Assembly: GCA_034429975.1 (NCBI GenBank)
Contig: DAOUFM010000165.1
Location: 28,498-92,497 of the forward strand
From: UBA6170 sp034429975
GTDB lineage: Bacteria > Chloroflexota > Anaerolineae > Anaerolineales > Anaerolineaceae
Direction: 5' to 3'
DNA length: 64,000 nt
The translations under genes were made by a program, and so were the position numbers. Under the pieces are notes generated by a model, which saw only the letters and a list, made by a program, of their open reading frames with translations, was not told the origin of the DNA and searched no databases. This document shows positions 16,297 to 24,822 of the stretch, piece by piece; positions within the stretch are counted from its first letter, which is position 1, and each line of letters opens with the position of its first letter.

Positions 16297-17138
16297 TAAT
16301 CTAAATACTTTTTCGTCAATTTCTGCCATTCCTCCAGGCTAAGTGTCTCGGCTCTCCGGGTTGGGTCGATCTCATTGGCAGACAATAATTCTTCCACTTC
16401 TGGAACAGGCAACCCCAATCCGGCGGAGAGTGATTTCCGCAGCATTTTCCGCTTCTGACCAAAGCCTGCCCTGGTTAACTTGAAAAACGTGTCCAAATTT
16501 TCCGGCTCAATCATCGGAGTTGGGTAAAGTTCCACCCGAATGACTGCTGAATCCACCTGAGGAGCCGGGAAAAATGACCCAGCGGGGATTCTCCCCACAA
16601 TTTTCGCATGACCAAACACCTGCACACTCAGTGCCAGCAAGCTCATTTCCCCGGGTTGGGCGCAAATACGCTGCGCAACCTCTTTCTGGATTGTCATCAC
16701 AATCCGGCGCGGTTTCCTTCGGGCTGCCAATAAATGTCTGAAGATTGCCGATGTAATGTAGTAGGGGATATTGGCAACCACCAGGTAATTATCCACAGTG
16801 ATAAATCGAGCCGGGTCCAGTTTGAGAATATCACCGTATACCAGTTCCACATTCCCCTGTGAACCCAATACCGTCTCGAGAATCGGGATCAGATTGGAGT
16901 CCAATTCCACTGCCACTACCTTTCGGGCCAGCGCAGCTAATAAGCGCGTCAAAGAACCCAACCCTGCCCCAATCTCCAGGACCACATCGATCGGTTCAAT
17001 TTCAGCCGCATCCACTACTTTTTCAAGGGCACCATTGTCCACCAAAAAGTTTTGCCCCAGGCTTTTGCGCGGGCTAAGGGCATATTCTCGTAAGAGACTA
17101 CGCACGTTTAAAGGGGCAGGAATTAAGGCAGGATCCAT
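16290..17138 (-). CDS. rsmA: 16S rRNA (A1518/A1519-N6,N6) dimethyltransferase
   Basis: The 282-residue protein is KsgA/RsmA, which dimethylates two adjacent adenines near the 3' end of 16S rRNA during small-subunit maturation. Visible motifs are the N-terminal SPRKSLGQNFLVD, the SAM-binding VLEIGAGLGSLT, VVAVELD, and the catalytic NIPYYITS. The C-terminal helical domain (KRKMLRKSLS) is complete. The last residues and stop codon are encoded by a heptanucleotide repeat. Its start overlaps the end of the upstream G5/3D gene by 16 bp, so the two share a transcript, an arrangement (yabE-ksgA) also seen in Firmicutes. Confidence 0.97.
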   Translation of the reverse strand: MDPALIPAPLNVRSLLREYALSPRKSLGQNFLVDNGALEKVVDAAEIEPIDVVLEIGAGLGSLTRLLAALARKVVAVELDSNLIPILETVLGSQGNVELVYGDILKLDPARFITVDNYLVVANIPYYITSAIFRHLLAARRKPRRIVMTIQKEVAQRICAQPGEMSLLALSVQVFGHAKIVGRIPAGSFFPAPQVDSAVIRVELYPTPMIEPENLDTFFKLTRAGFGQKRKMLRKSLSAGLGLPVPEVEELLSANEIDPTRRAETLSLEEWQKLTKKYLDYS

Positions 17139-18508
17139 GGAATATTCGCCGGAACTGGAGTCAAAAAATAGATGGTAATGTTATGATACCAGGCCACATA
17201 ATCACTATCAGAATAAGCCAGGTCAATCCAATACTTGCCTGAAACACCGCCACCCACGTCACCAATCACGCCAATGCCATAACCCGGGACGTATATGCGC
17301 TGCCCAACCATCAGATTGTACCAGGCACGCGTAACCGCAATCACCCCATGCTGAACAGTCAGTCCACTCGATGTTCCGGAGGAGCAATAATTTTCAATGC
17401 CCAAACGACAAGGCGAGTAAGATGTGGCATACACGTTGACAGCCCGCCAGTATTCAATCGGGCCGTTGGGGGTATCCATGGTCTGCACGACCACTTTGGT
17501 CCCTAAACCGGTCACCTGGTCTTTGGGTTCTTTCGCAACCCAGGTGGTCTCCTCTACCCGATTAACCTCCTGATTGTCTTCATAAGTTACCCGCGTACGG
17601 GTTACCTCCACCCCAAATTCTCCCGGCTGGATGATTTCCCGCTTATCCAGTTCAACCTGGTCCGAACGTTCGTATTCCACGGAAAAAGGAAGATTGGTTT
17701 GACTGAGGATAAATTCTTCCCGCACCCTGACCAACCGGATGTTTCCATCGGACGGCACTGGGGCATCGGGCTGTGGGATGCTGTAATCCAACCCCTGCAG
17801 TGCCAGCCCGGCTTCGGTTAATACTTCCGCCACATTCTCAGCCGCAGATCGCACCTTAATTGTCTCGTCTTTCATCTGGATGTTATATTCCCTGGCACGC
17901 TCAATTTCAACCGGAAGATCACCCTCAATTATTGTGTCCGGATCAGGTGAAATTCGATCCCCTGGTTGAATTTGGATGCCATTTTCCGCTAAAACCTGGC
18001 TTAATGTTTCCGCACTGGAAATGATTTGTGAAATCTCACCAGCGTCATTGAGGTCAATTTTCACCGCTTTCCGCACCACCAGATCATATTCTCCCTCGTA
18101 GGGCAATAATTGATCTTCAGGCAATTTTTCTCCCGACATAAGGAGTTGATCCCTGTTTCCCAGGACAATTCCAGCTATTTCGAGAATTTTCCTGGGGGAT
18201 CTCTCGGCCGTCAGCAACTCAATTTTCTTATTCTGTGGATATATCTGAATTTTTACTGGCCGTGCCAGGTCGATCTTAATTTCACCCACGCCCCATAGCA
18301 GGCTCTCGCCCGGAGGAGTAACCTGATCTTCCGCGCTCAATTTAAAACCATCTTTTTCCAAGGCTTTTGACACCGTTAAGGCATTGGTATTCAAGTATCC
18401 TTGCTCCCCATTGATCGTCACTGGAATCGATCTGGGTATAAAAATCAATCCAATCACTGAAATCAGTATCAATACCGCCCCTATGAACAGGTATTTTCGT
18501 TTCTTCAT
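17123..18508 (-). CDS. YabE-like cell-wall protein: DUF348 repeats, G5 and 3D domains
   Basis: The 461-residue exported protein starts with a membrane anchor (KYLFIGAVLILISVIGLIFI). DUF348 repeats (VTINGEQGYLNTNALTVSKALEKDG and two relatives), a G5 domain (FSVEYERSDQVELDKREIIQPG) and a C-terminal 3D double-psi-barrel domain (NVYATSYSPCRLG through WIDLAYSDSD, with conserved aspartates) follow. Such proteins (YabE, RpfB, Sps families) remodel peptidoglycan, the 3D domain acting as a lytic-type hydrolase. The frame opens upstream to 18598, but that would overlap tRNA-Phe, so ATG 18508 is the start. Confidence 0.88.
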   Translation of the reverse strand: MKKRKYLFIGAVLILISVIGLIFIPRSIPVTINGEQGYLNTNALTVSKALEKDGFKLSAEDQVTPPGESLLWGVGEIKIDLARPVKIQIYPQNKKIELLTAERSPRKILEIAGIVLGNRDQLLMSGEKLPEDQLLPYEGEYDLVVRKAVKIDLNDAGEISQIISSAETLSQVLAENGIQIQPGDRISPDPDTIIEGDLPVEIERAREYNIQMKDETIKVRSAAENVAEVLTEAGLALQGLDYSIPQPDAPVPSDGNIRLVRVREEFILSQTNLPFSVEYERSDQVELDKREIIQPGEFGVEVTRTRVTYEDNQEVNRVEETTWVAKEPKDQVTGLGTKVVVQTMDTPNGPIEYWRAVNVYATSYSPCRLGIENYCSSGTSSGLTVQHGVIAVTRAWYNLMVGQRIYVPGYGIGVIGDVGGGVSGKYWIDLAYSDSDYVAWYHNITIYFLTPVPANIPWILP

Positions 18509-18533
18509 AAAGTCGATTCTAATCGAAAAGTGG

Positions 18534-18563
18534 AAAAAAATCAGGCGCCATTTCTGACGCCTG
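18534..18563 (-). terminator. Rho-independent terminator of tRNA-Phe
   Basis: On the minus strand CAGGCG and CGCCTG form a stem with a 10-base loop, followed by ATTTTTTT. It lies three bases beyond the tRNA-Phe 3' end and upstream of the YabE-like gene. Confidence 0.85.
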
Positions 18564-18565
18564 TG

Positions 18566-18638
18566 TGCCGAGTCACAGAATCGAACTGTGGACACCACAA
18601 TTTTCAGTCGTGTGCTCTACCAACTGAGCTAACTCGGC
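18566..18638 (-). tRNA. tRNA-Phe (GAA)
   Basis: On the minus strand the acceptor stem GCCGAGT/ACTCGGC, D-arm TAGCTCAGTTGGTAGAGC, anticodon loop CTGAAAA with anticodon GAA, and T-arm with TTCGATT are all present. The discriminator is A, as expected. CCA is not encoded. Confidence 0.96.
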
Positions 18639-18700
18639 TTAATGTCGACGATTCTAACCGTTCGCCCAAAGAATGTCAAGCAAATCAAGCGCGTAGAAAC

Positions 18701-20560
18701 CTATGGCACCAATTCAATCTCTGTTGGATTAATCTCACAAACCTCGGCAGCTTTTTTGATAAATGTAGCTTTGTCGGTCGTTAAATCTTTGACGACCAGG
18801 CGTAAATGAAAACCGCCATCCGCCATGGTTGTGTTTACAGAGCGCACAATATTGCCGTCCAGATCGGAAATTAAACCGGCTAATCGAGCCAGCAACCCCG
18901 GTTTATTGGCATACGAGCCAGATTGGATGTTGATGGTTGTCCAGCTCAAATCCGTTCTGGACATCCCCACTTCGTCCATATTATTAGCGATATCCGCCAG
19001 GCGGATAGCTCCGCTTCCGACCGCTGCGTATAAATCCTGCAAGTTTGCTGCGCTGGTGGCTTCCAGTAGCTGGGTGATTCTTTCCGGATACAAAGATTGG
19101 ATATCTTCTAATGCCATGATACCCCGTATTTTCAAGATCTCATCCAGTTTTTTTCTACCATTCTCCGCCGCCCGGCGCAAATCCTCCATTGCTAACACCG
19201 ATCTCAGGATACGTGCGGTAGCCGGATTGACAAATTTCAACCAGCTAGTGTCCGGTGGAATCCGGGTCGTACTGGTAATCACCTCCACCAGGTCGCCAGG
19301 CTTCACCTTATCTGATAACATCGCCAGGTTTCCATTCACCATAACCCCGCTGATCTTATCCATTAAAAATTCCTGCTGGATTGAGGCAACTGCATCCAGC
19401 ACGCTGGAACCTTCCGGAAGAAAGCGCGCTCCTCCGGTTGGGGTAAACACCTCAACCGGCCGGTAATCACTGATGTCTTTGCCATTTTTCAAGGCGTATA
19501 TAACCCCCCAGGTATTTTCCCCCTCCATTTCTTCGGTTGCGATGGCAACTTCGATAGCGCCATATTCCGGCAGCCAGACAGTTACCTGGAGGGCTCGGTA
19601 TCCGTTCTGTGGGTGAGCGATATAGTCATCAAAACGATTCTGATCCAGGTATGGGCCAAAAAAGCGGTTGACATGCGCCAACAATGTATAGGCGTGAATT
19701 GGGTCAGGATCATCCAGAATCATGCGAAAGCTTACCAGATCATTAAGCGCTTCAAACGAATCCATAGAGGACTTTCGTAAACGAGCCAACCGCCTTATCT
19801 TCTGCCAGGCTTGCCAGTAACCATTCACTGTGATGGAAATTTTCCCGCTCAAACCGGCATTTTCCATCAACCTGGCCAATTGTTCGAGCATATTGTTCAA
19901 GAAGTCGACTCCCAGACGGCGGTCGCTATCAATTTTTTGGCGAATAAAAGTGTAAGTATCAGGCTCGGCGTGTGGGAAAGCCATGTCTTCCAGCCAGCGG
20001 CGCCAGCGATAGCAATTTAAAATGCCGGCTAATTTTCCATAAGCCCGAATCGCTTCGGTAGCTTTAGAAATTCGTTTTTTTTCCGGCATATGTTCCAAAG
20101 TAAGAACATTATGGCTTTTGTCTGCCAGTTTCACCAGAAAAACACCAGGGTCACGAAACCGGGCGATTTTCTGTAGAGTCTCAATATCACGCGAACTTCC
20201 ATCTCTCGGGTTGCTGATCTTGGTGACCCCATCCACTATATGAGCCACTTCCATCCCCAGCATCCCCGGAAAGTGCTTGCGTATCATGTCAAAACTGCTT
20301 TCCTGGTCTTCCACGCTGTCATGCAGCAAGGCTGCGATTGTCCAGGCTTCTACACCGGCTAGTTGGTCAATCAACCCGGCTACCCACACACAATGGGTTT
20401 CAAAATAGGGTTCACCGCTTAAACGCAGCTGACCTTTATGCAGTTCCTTCCCCCATTCATAAGCTTCTCTGATAGCGGCTGTTCGGGGAACAAACTCCCC
20501 TGGTGAAAATTCTGAATTAAAGGTGGGCCGCATCTCTTTGATGGCTTCAATCCGTACCAT
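18701..20560 (-). CDS. Divergent RelA/SpoT-family (p)ppGpp enzyme
   Basis: The 619-residue protein has the usual order of an HD hydrolase domain, a synthetase-like domain, TGS and C-terminal ACT. The HD domain keeps its metal and catalytic residues (EPYFETH; AALLHDSVEDQ). The synthetase domain keeps Asp in NDLVSFRMIL, Tyr in NGYRAL and Glu in IEVAIATEE. It lacks the usual His of SLHT (Gln here), the Arg of EVQIRT (Ala here) and the Lys of FKDYIA (Asp here). The protein is about 100 residues shorter than typical Rel. It may therefore be mainly a (p)ppGpp hydrolase or have lost synthesis. A ribosome binding site (AGGAGA) precedes the start. Confidence 0.85.
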   Translation of the reverse strand: MVRIEAIKEMRPTFNSEFSPGEFVPRTAAIREAYEWGKELHKGQLRLSGEPYFETHCVWVAGLIDQLAGVEAWTIAALLHDSVEDQESSFDMIRKHFPGMLGMEVAHIVDGVTKISNPRDGSSRDIETLQKIARFRDPGVFLVKLADKSHNVLTLEHMPEKKRISKATEAIRAYGKLAGILNCYRWRRWLEDMAFPHAEPDTYTFIRQKIDSDRRLGVDFLNNMLEQLARLMENAGLSGKISITVNGYWQAWQKIRRLARLRKSSMDSFEALNDLVSFRMILDDPDPIHAYTLLAHVNRFFGPYLDQNRFDDYIAHPQNGYRALQVTVWLPEYGAIEVAIATEEMEGENTWGVIYALKNGKDISDYRPVEVFTPTGGARFLPEGSSVLDAVASIQQEFLMDKISGVMVNGNLAMLSDKVKPGDLVEVITSTTRIPPDTSWLKFVNPATARILRSVLAMEDLRRAAENGRKKLDEILKIRGIMALEDIQSLYPERITQLLEATSAANLQDLYAAVGSGAIRLADIANNMDEVGMSRTDLSWTTINIQSGSYANKPGLLARLAGLISDLDGNIVRSVNTTMADGGFHLRLVVKDLTTDKATFIKKAAEVCEINPTEIELVP

Positions 20561-20689
20561 ATACTTCTCCTGCTTCTTCTCAACACAGAGAATATTTTCA
20601 AGTATACCGAAAATATTGGCTTTGAGGTAGTGCCCATATAATAATTTTGATTTTTTAAAAACTCGTTTAAAAATTCATCATTAAAACCC

Positions 20690-20717
20690 TTGCATTTTTT
20701 TAAATATCGTGTAGAAT
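20690..20717 (+). promoter_or_regulatory. Promoter of the 20783 membrane-protein gene
   Basis: TTGCAT (20690-20695), 16 bp, TAGAAT (20712-20717). The predicted start at about 20724 coincides with the first base of a strong hairpin. Confidence 0.55.
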
Positions 20718-20724
20718 ATAACTA

Positions 20725-20763
20725 ATCAAACGCCTGGGTGCCCCCCTCACCTTGGCGTTTGAT
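20725..20763 (+). other. 5'-terminal mRNA stem-loop
   Basis: ATCAAACGCC (20725-20734) pairs perfectly with GGCGTTTGAT (20754-20763). Inside the loop GGTG and CACC form a second short stem. No U-run follows, so it is not a terminator. It sits at the predicted 5' end of the message and may protect it or control translation. Confidence 0.6.
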
Positions 20764-20782
20764 CTTTAACCAGGAGATCAAA

Positions 20783-21265
20783 TTGGCAACATTAAATTTT
20801 ATATTCTTATCTTTACACAATGTGATTCGCTGGGTTTTCCTGGTACTGGGGATTGTGTTGATTGTGCGCTCTTTTTCTGGCTGGCTCAATAAAAAGGATT
20901 ACCAGGAACAGGATAAACAACTTACCTCTTTCTTCACTGGCGTTTTTGATTTACAAATATTGTTGGGCTTAATCTTGTATTTTTCCACCGGTTGGGCTAA
21001 AACGCTGATTAACGCTGCTGGCGAAGTGATGAAAACTGCTTCCCTGCGTTTTTTTGCGGTCGAGCACTGGTTATTAATGGTTATAGCCGTCGTGATTGCA
21101 CATATTACCTCTGCGCAGGTTAAAAAATCTGAAAAAAGTGCCCAAAAATACAAGAAAGCTGCCATCGGCTTTACAGTGGTTTTAATCTTAGTGCTGGCTT
21201 CAATTCCATGGCCAGGTATGGCTGCCGGGCGCCCCTGGCTGCGCTTTTTTAGCCTGGTCTTTTAA
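20783..21265 (+). CDS. Small membrane protein, four predicted helices
   Basis: The 160-residue protein has hydrophobic segments at about residues 5-25, 44-64, 85-105 and 125-148. A histidine in helix 1 (LSLHNVIRWVF) and one in helix 3 (VEHWLLM) could bind heme or quinone, as in small cytochrome-b-like proteins, but this is speculative. The TTG start is preferred because CAGGAGA lies six bases upstream; the frame extends further upstream into the hairpin leader. I do not recognise the family. Confidence 0.72.
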   Translation: MATLNFIFLSLHNVIRWVFLVLGIVLIVRSFSGWLNKKDYQEQDKQLTSFFTGVFDLQILLGLILYFSTGWAKTLINAAGEVMKTASLRFFAVEHWLLMVIAVVIAHITSAQVKKSEKSAQKYKKAAIGFTVVLILVLASIPWPGMAAGRPWLRFFSLVF

Positions 21266-21275
21266 AGTGTGTTAC

Positions 21276-21307
21276 AAAAAGTGCCGGTGATTAACCAGGC
21301 ACTTTTT
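21276..21307. terminator. Bidirectional rho-independent terminator
   Basis: AAAAAGTGCC (21276-21285) and GGCACTTTTT (21298-21307) form a 10-bp stem between convergent genes. T-runs on both strands allow it to serve both. It touches the HAD gene stop codon. Confidence 0.85.
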
Positions 21308-21996
21308 TATTTACTAATTGTTTTTAAAACCGCCATTAACTCATGGGTATCATGTAAAATCAAGTCAGCGCCTGCACGTTTTAATTCCTTTTCTGTACCG
21401 AAGCCGCACAATACCCCCACAGTTTGCGCACCAGCTGCTCTGCCAGCGCGAACATCCACGGTCGTATCACCTACCATCAGACAATTCGCTGGGGAAACAC
21501 CCATCAGTTCTGCGGCTTTCACAATCGGATCTGGAAAAGGTTTGGTGTAAGTGCAGCTTTGGGCGGTCATTATCGCTTTAAAAAGATGACAGATTTCAAA
21601 TTGTTCGAGGAATTCATGTGTACTTTTTTCATCTCTGGCACTGACAATTGCCAACGGATAGCGCTGGTAACAATATTGCAATAATTCCAACCCCTGGGGT
21701 ACCATCCAGAATTGTTTTGGATTTCTTCCACCCTTTCGATGCATGACCCAGTTGTACAGGCGCGCCAATTCATCATCCAGCGTCAAGCGATCAAACAACT
21801 CCATAACCAGATTGCCCGGCGATTCCATCACCATTACCAGCCAGCGAGCTAAATAATTAACATCCCGTTGTGGTGAAATTTTCTTAAGGAAAGAAAAACG
21901 CCTGGCAAAGCTTTCAACCCAAAGATCATCTGTGTCACTTAAGGTACCATCCACATCGAAGCAAATTGCCTGAATCCGGTTGATATCCAAAGCCAT
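21307..21996 (-). CDS. HAD-family phosphatase (phosphoglycolate-phosphatase-like)
   Basis: The 229-residue protein has HAD motif I (ICFDVDGTLSDT), a helical cap, motif II (LAIVSARDEKS, with Ser in place of the common Ser/Thr), motif III Lys (CTYTKPFPDPI) and motif IV (NCLMVGDTTVDVRAGRAAG). This is a complete Asp-nucleophile phosphohydrolase of the Gph/PpaX type; the substrate is unassigned. It ends on the shared terminator at 21276-21307 and starts 10 bp after the stop of the upstream membrane metallopeptidase gene, so the two are probably co-transcribed. Confidence 0.88.
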   Translation of the reverse strand: MALDINRIQAICFDVDGTLSDTDDLWVESFARRFSFLKKISPQRDVNYLARWLVMVMESPGNLVMELFDRLTLDDELARLYNWVMHRKGGRNPKQFWMVPQGLELLQYCYQRYPLAIVSARDEKSTHEFLEQFEICHLFKAIMTAQSCTYTKPFPDPIVKAAELMGVSPANCLMVGDTTVDVRAGRAAGAQTVGVLCGFGTEKELKRAGADLILHDTHELMAVLKTISK

Positions 21997-22006
21997 ACGA
22001 ATTCCT

Positions 22007-23485
22007 TTATTTAAAAGCTGGGAAACCTGCCAAGACAGCAGTCATTAAAGCCTGGTCTGGGGTTATCACCCATAGAACCTGATCTACTTTATGGATAATA
22101 ACAATCGATTGATTTTGCAGTTTCCATTCCACCCGTTCGCCTGAGCTCGTGGTTGCTGCTCCCCAGCGTTTTTTGCCATAATTAATAAAAGCTTTCCAAT
22201 ATTCATCTGCATCGGTTTGCGTATCCCATTGGCTGAGGGAGATCAAAGCATCCTGATCCTGGTCAGAATTATGATAGACCAGATACAAATCTCCTCCCCA
22301 ACCTTCAGCGGCAGCAGAGGCTTCTCTCTCTGGTAAAGCCCAACTGGTAGAAAGTGGTTTCGCCAATAAGAGATAGGTGTACCATTCTCCCAGGGCATTG
22401 CGTTCGATCTCTTCCCAGCCATTTCCCAATACATGGGTGAAATCGTCCAGCTCAATTTTTACCGGTTTATCCTGCGGGTAACGCTCAGGATGCATGATCT
22501 GTTCTGTCGATACCGGGGGGTTTAAGTAAGCCTGATCAACAGCCGCAAAGCCACCTTGATCATGCAAACTTGTCACAAAATCCAGCCCTTGATTGTAGGG
22601 GAACAAAAAATCTTCCTTCAAGAATTCAGGTGTCGAATCATAAACCGGGCTTTCCATTTCGTTATAAAATTGCAGGATCTCCTGTTTATCTTTTAATGTA
22701 GAATAATCTAAAAACCATTGCATTTCCGTTAAGGATGCATCTCCTTCCACCAACGCAGAAATGGCTGCACAATATTCAGAGTCCAGTTTACAGGCATCCT
22801 CGTCCCAATTTAGCCCATTTTTCAGGTCGTATTTGGCATCCTGCATCGCATGGGTATACTCATGCGCGTATGTCATGCGTTCCGGTCCGGCGAATTTCTT
22901 ACCCTGGATGACCACCATTTCTTTCGTATCATTATCATAAAAACCAGCAATTTGTTCGCTGTATAAATTCACGAACAGGTCATATAAATCAAAATCACGG
23001 TCCAACAAACCGAACAGATTAAAGACGATCGCATCCTGCTTAACATCTTTCTCTGTATAGTCAGCAAAAAAATCATCCATTACCCGTTGTTCTAATTGCT
23101 CGGGAGTAAAGAGCTTACGAATCATATCAGTCGCAGGAGGCAATCCCCTTAATTTGGAGACATCTTTTTCAATTCGTTTCATCTGGTTAAGCATCTCCGC
23201 AGGAATATTGGATTCATCCTGCGAAGAGGGTGTGCTTTCACTATTATCAGAAGGGGTGGAAGGCAGGTCAATCGTTGGCAAAGGTAGCGGTTCTTCGGTA
23301 GTGCGTTCGCCAGGCCTGGTTGGCTCGGTCCAATCCTGTACATCCGGCTCGCCCCAAATCTCGCTGGTAGGCTGTGATTTGATGATCGAATAGGCCCCCA
23401 GGGAGGTAAGCAACACAGCACAACAACACATTCCCACAATGATCAAACCAACAATTACAATAATCCAGACCGTTTTCTTTTCCAT
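22007..23485 (-). CDS. Putative membrane-anchored zinc metallopeptidase
   Basis: The 492-residue protein starts with a membrane helix containing four nearby cysteines (GMCCCAVLL), then a Pro/Thr/Ser-rich linker of about 70 residues and a large extracytoplasmic domain. That domain has a zinc-site motif, AHEYTHAMQDAKYDL (HExxH with HEYTH), and a downstream LVEGDASLTEMQWF, whose Glu could be the third ligand, as in gluzincins. Substrate and family are not certain. It lies 9 bp downstream of a C39-like peptidase gene. Confidence 0.72.
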   Translation of the reverse strand: MEKKTVWIIVIVGLIIVGMCCCAVLLTSLGAYSIIKSQPTSEIWGEPDVQDWTEPTRPGERTTEEPLPLPTIDLPSTPSDNSESTPSSQDESNIPAEMLNQMKRIEKDVSKLRGLPPATDMIRKLFTPEQLEQRVMDDFFADYTEKDVKQDAIVFNLFGLLDRDFDLYDLFVNLYSEQIAGFYDNDTKEMVVIQGKKFAGPERMTYAHEYTHAMQDAKYDLKNGLNWDEDACKLDSEYCAAISALVEGDASLTEMQWFLDYSTLKDKQEILQFYNEMESPVYDSTPEFLKEDFLFPYNQGLDFVTSLHDQGGFAAVDQAYLNPPVSTEQIMHPERYPQDKPVKIELDDFTHVLGNGWEEIERNALGEWYTYLLLAKPLSTSWALPEREASAAAEGWGGDLYLVYHNSDQDQDALISLSQWDTQTDADEYWKAFINYGKKRWGAATTSSGERVEWKLQNQSIVIIHKVDQVLWVITPDQALMTAVLAGFPAFK

Positions 23486-23494
23486 ATCTGCTCT

Positions 23495-24760
23495 TTAATT
23501 TTGATTTACATAATTAATCGCGTAAAGTGCGTCTTCATAACCCGGGTGTTCGATTAACGCCTTTGTAAATGAATCCAAAGCTTCCTGCTTTCTTCCTTCC
23601 CGATATAAACCCCAGCCCTTCCATAAAAGAGCTTCCTCGGAATTCGGGGTACGCTGTAAGGCATAATCCACCAGAGCCATCAAATCATCCGTCCGTAAGG
23701 AATGGAAATAAGCCATAAAAGGGCTGAACTGGTAACGCAGCATGCGCTGTGGCCAACCAATTTCACGAGCCCGATCAAAAGCCAGAGTGGCATCCTGATA
23801 TTCACTGAAATAGACCAGATTGGTACCTAAATTAAACCAGGCGTAGGTGTTGCTCGGGTCCATTTCCGTTTCGAGACGTGATTTATCCAGGGCTGCCTGC
23901 CGGTTAACATCGCGATCCCATTGATCACCCAGGATTGATTTGACCGTGCCTTCCTGTTGAGGGAAATAGATAACGATGTATACGTAGTTAAAAGTTTGCC
24001 ATTGGCTGGTCAATAAATCGTAGGTGATCCAGCGATTGGCGCCATAATAGGAATCTTGCCCCAGAAAAGATTGTTTCTGATCGTCATATCCGTTTAACAG
24101 GAAATAATGACCAGCCCACCGATCGTCATTTGGCCAGTAGCTTTCGTCAAATTTGAAAGCTTCTTCAATCATTACTGGAATCCCAGCAGCGATCAATTCC
24201 TTTAAGGTATCCACGTCACCGCCCACACGGTAAACCGTCTGCAACCAGCCAGCATAATTACGAACATAATAGTCCAGCTCCTCCACGTTCACATTTCGGT
24301 CCTGAGGGATAGGTTTAATCTCATCCGAAATCGAGAACTGATCACCGTCCCAGCCGTAAAAACGCAAATACATTGCCAGTGTAGCTGGCCCGCAATTATT
24401 CATGTCCTGTTTCTCATATCCGGGTGAAGTGAGGATTACTTTCTCTGGCATGGGGGTACTGGTGGGTGTTGGTAAAGGAGTCTCAACCACGATTTCTGTT
24501 GCGGTCGACGTTGGCAGTGGCAGTGTAGCTGTCATGGTTGGCTGTACGGCGATGGGGGTGCTTTCTATTTGAGCGGCTGCATGCACAGCCGTAGGAACAG
24601 CATTGACCGGATTGATCACCCCGCGCGCATATGTCTGAAAAATCTCCCAGCGCCAGGCGAAACGTCTTTGGAACCCCGGCAAGGTAATAATCAAAAGGAT
24701 AGCCGCTAAAATCAAGCCCGCGGCCAACCCATAAACTTTAATCGGTGTCCATTTGTTCAT
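23495..24760 (-). CDS. C39-like cysteine peptidase with TPR tail
   Basis: The 421-residue protein has an N-terminal membrane helix, a Thr/Pro-rich spacer, and a papain-like C39-type domain: catalytic Cys in MNNCGPATLAMYLRFYGW, and His in WAGHYFLLNGYDD followed by FLGQDSYYG. The C-terminal third is made of tetratricopeptide repeats (WFNLGTNLVYFSEYQDATLAFDRAREIG and others). C39-like peptidases process or bind peptides outside the membrane; the TPR region probably holds a partner. It is the first of three clustered leftward genes (C39, metallopeptidase, HAD). Confidence 0.85.
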   Translation of the reverse strand: MNKWTPIKVYGLAAGLILAAILLIITLPGFQRRFAWRWEIFQTYARGVINPVNAVPTAVHAAAQIESTPIAVQPTMTATLPLPTSTATEIVVETPLPTPTSTPMPEKVILTSPGYEKQDMNNCGPATLAMYLRFYGWDGDQFSISDEIKPIPQDRNVNVEELDYYVRNYAGWLQTVYRVGGDVDTLKELIAAGIPVMIEEAFKFDESYWPNDDRWAGHYFLLNGYDDQKQSFLGQDSYYGANRWITYDLLTSQWQTFNYVYIVIYFPQQEGTVKSILGDQWDRDVNRQAALDKSRLETEMDPSNTYAWFNLGTNLVYFSEYQDATLAFDRAREIGWPQRMLRYQFSPFMAYFHSLRTDDLMALVDYALQRTPNSEEALLWKGWGLYREGRKQEALDSFTKALIEHPGYEDALYAINYVNQN

Positions 24761-24822
24761 GGGGTCGATTCTACCAGCATTTTTTGAAATTTTGTGGAGT
24801 TCGTAAAAGATTCCAGAAGGGC

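Noticed and set aside
18825..19466. 213-codon open frame on the plus strand
   Set aside because: Lies antisense inside the RelA/SpoT gene, has no ribosome binding site and no family features.
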